Part shown: piece after piece, positions 13,511 to 13,818 of the stretch
Position numbering within the stretch: the first letter of the stretch is position 1
How the letters are laid out: each line of letters begins with the position of its first letter
NCBI GenBank assembly: GCA_051010195.1
Contig: JBPCVV010000005.1
Span: 1-13,818 of the forward strand
Length of the DNA stretch: 13,818 nucleotides
Source of the DNA: Anderseniella sp051010195
GTDB lineage: Bacteria; Pseudomonadota; Alphaproteobacteria; Rhizobiales; Aestuariivirgaceae
Reading direction: 5' to 3'
The notes under the pieces: model-generated
What the model saw: the letters and a program-made list of their open reading frames with translations, nothing else
Database searches by the model: none
Told to the model about the DNA's origin: nothing
Program-made: the position numbers and the translations under genes

Positions 13511-13818
13511 TCAGGCAGTTGCGTTGGCTTCCTTAACCTCGATGCCGCTGCTGGCGAATGTGTCCTTCAATTCGCCGTTCTGGAACATTTCGGTCACGAT
13601 GTCACAGCCGCCGACAAATTCGCCCTTCACATAGAGCTGCGGGATGGTCGGCCAGTCGGAAAACTCCTTGATGCCGTTGCGCAGGTCGTCGGACTGCAGC
13701 ACGTTGACGCCGGCATAAGGTACGCCGAGATAGTCCAGCATCTGAACAACCCGGCCGGAAAATCCGCATTGCGGCTGATCGGGGGTGCCCTTCATGAACA
13801 GTACGACGTCGTTGGTTT
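13511..13818 (-). CDS. grxD: Grx4-family monothiol glutaredoxin (5' end outside window)
   Basis: This CGFS glutaredoxin binds a [2Fe-2S] cluster with glutathione and delivers it in Fe-S protein maturation and iron regulation, often with BolA. The visible 102 codons run from TNDVVLFMKGTPDQPQCGFS to the C-terminus NATA. The active site is CGFS. The glutathione-binding WPTIPQLYV segment (with the cis-Pro) and GGCDI follow, as expected. The ATG at 13795 is internal (the Met of VLFMKGTP). The frame continues upstream, and about 10-15 N-terminal residues lie beyond the window. The C-terminal tail SSGIEVKEANATA is longer than in E. coli GrxD. In Rhizobiales bolA commonly lies just upstream, so it would be expected beyond position 13818; this is inference. 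Confidence 0.96.
   Translation of the reverse strand, partial: TNDVVLFMKGTPDQPQCGFSGRVVQMLDYLGVPYAGVNVLQSDDLRNGIKEFSDWPTIPQLYVKGEFVGGCDIVTEMFQNGELKDTFASSGIEVKEANATA

Overview
The window looks like ordinary chromosomal DNA from a GC-rich alphaproteobacterium, most likely Hyphomicrobiales (Rhizobiales) or a close relative. The evidence is an S4 ribosomal protein of alphaproteobacterial type, a eukaryote-like NADP isocitrate dehydrogenase, a CGFS monothiol glutaredoxin, a secreted basic/Tyr-rich protein with a BA14K-like cysteine tail, and alphaproteobacterial-style PilZ and PPK2 proteins. I see no phage, transposon, integron, CRISPR, tRNA or rRNA sequence. Base composition and codon use seem uniform by eye.

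Layout: (1) 1-1345, minus strand: the 5' part of icd (cut by the window edge) and a small PilZ protein. (2) 1500-3773, plus strand: a compact operon of a TrmH-family RNA methyltransferase (TrmJ-like), glutamate racemase murI (4-nt overlap) and a PPOX-class flavoprotein. (3) 3774-4042: a 269-nt gap with a good promoter, structured RNA and an intrinsic terminator placed 21 nt before the rpsD start codon. rpsD (4043-4660) has its own strong terminator, and a glutathione S-transferase gene follows. (4) 5410-9869, plus strand: a promoter and a tightly packed four-gene operon. It encodes an ABC ATPase, an ABC-2 permease, a GldG-like auxiliary protein and a DUF4340-type protein, and resembles the Gld-type ABC systems whose substrate is unknown outside gliding bacteria. 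(5) 9872-11497, minus strand: an MFS transporter followed by a small membrane-anchored hypothetical protein, ending 2 nt from the ABC operon. (6) 11601-12572, plus strand: polyphosphate kinase 2. (7) 12573-13818: a gap with a possible small ORF, a long hairpin terminator, a secreted Arg/Gly/Tyr-rich protein (minus) containing a 15-bp tandem repeat, a second hairpin terminator, and grxD (minus, 5' end beyond the window).

Most of the window is housekeeping: TCA cycle, RNA modification, peptidoglycan precursor supply, ribosome assembly, Fe-S/redox handling and polyphosphate/nucleotide balance. The two regions that most deserve a second look are the rpsD leader, whose architecture suggests attenuation or an unannotated small RNA, and the Gld-like ABC operon of unknown substrate. 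No clearly new defence or mobile system is visible.
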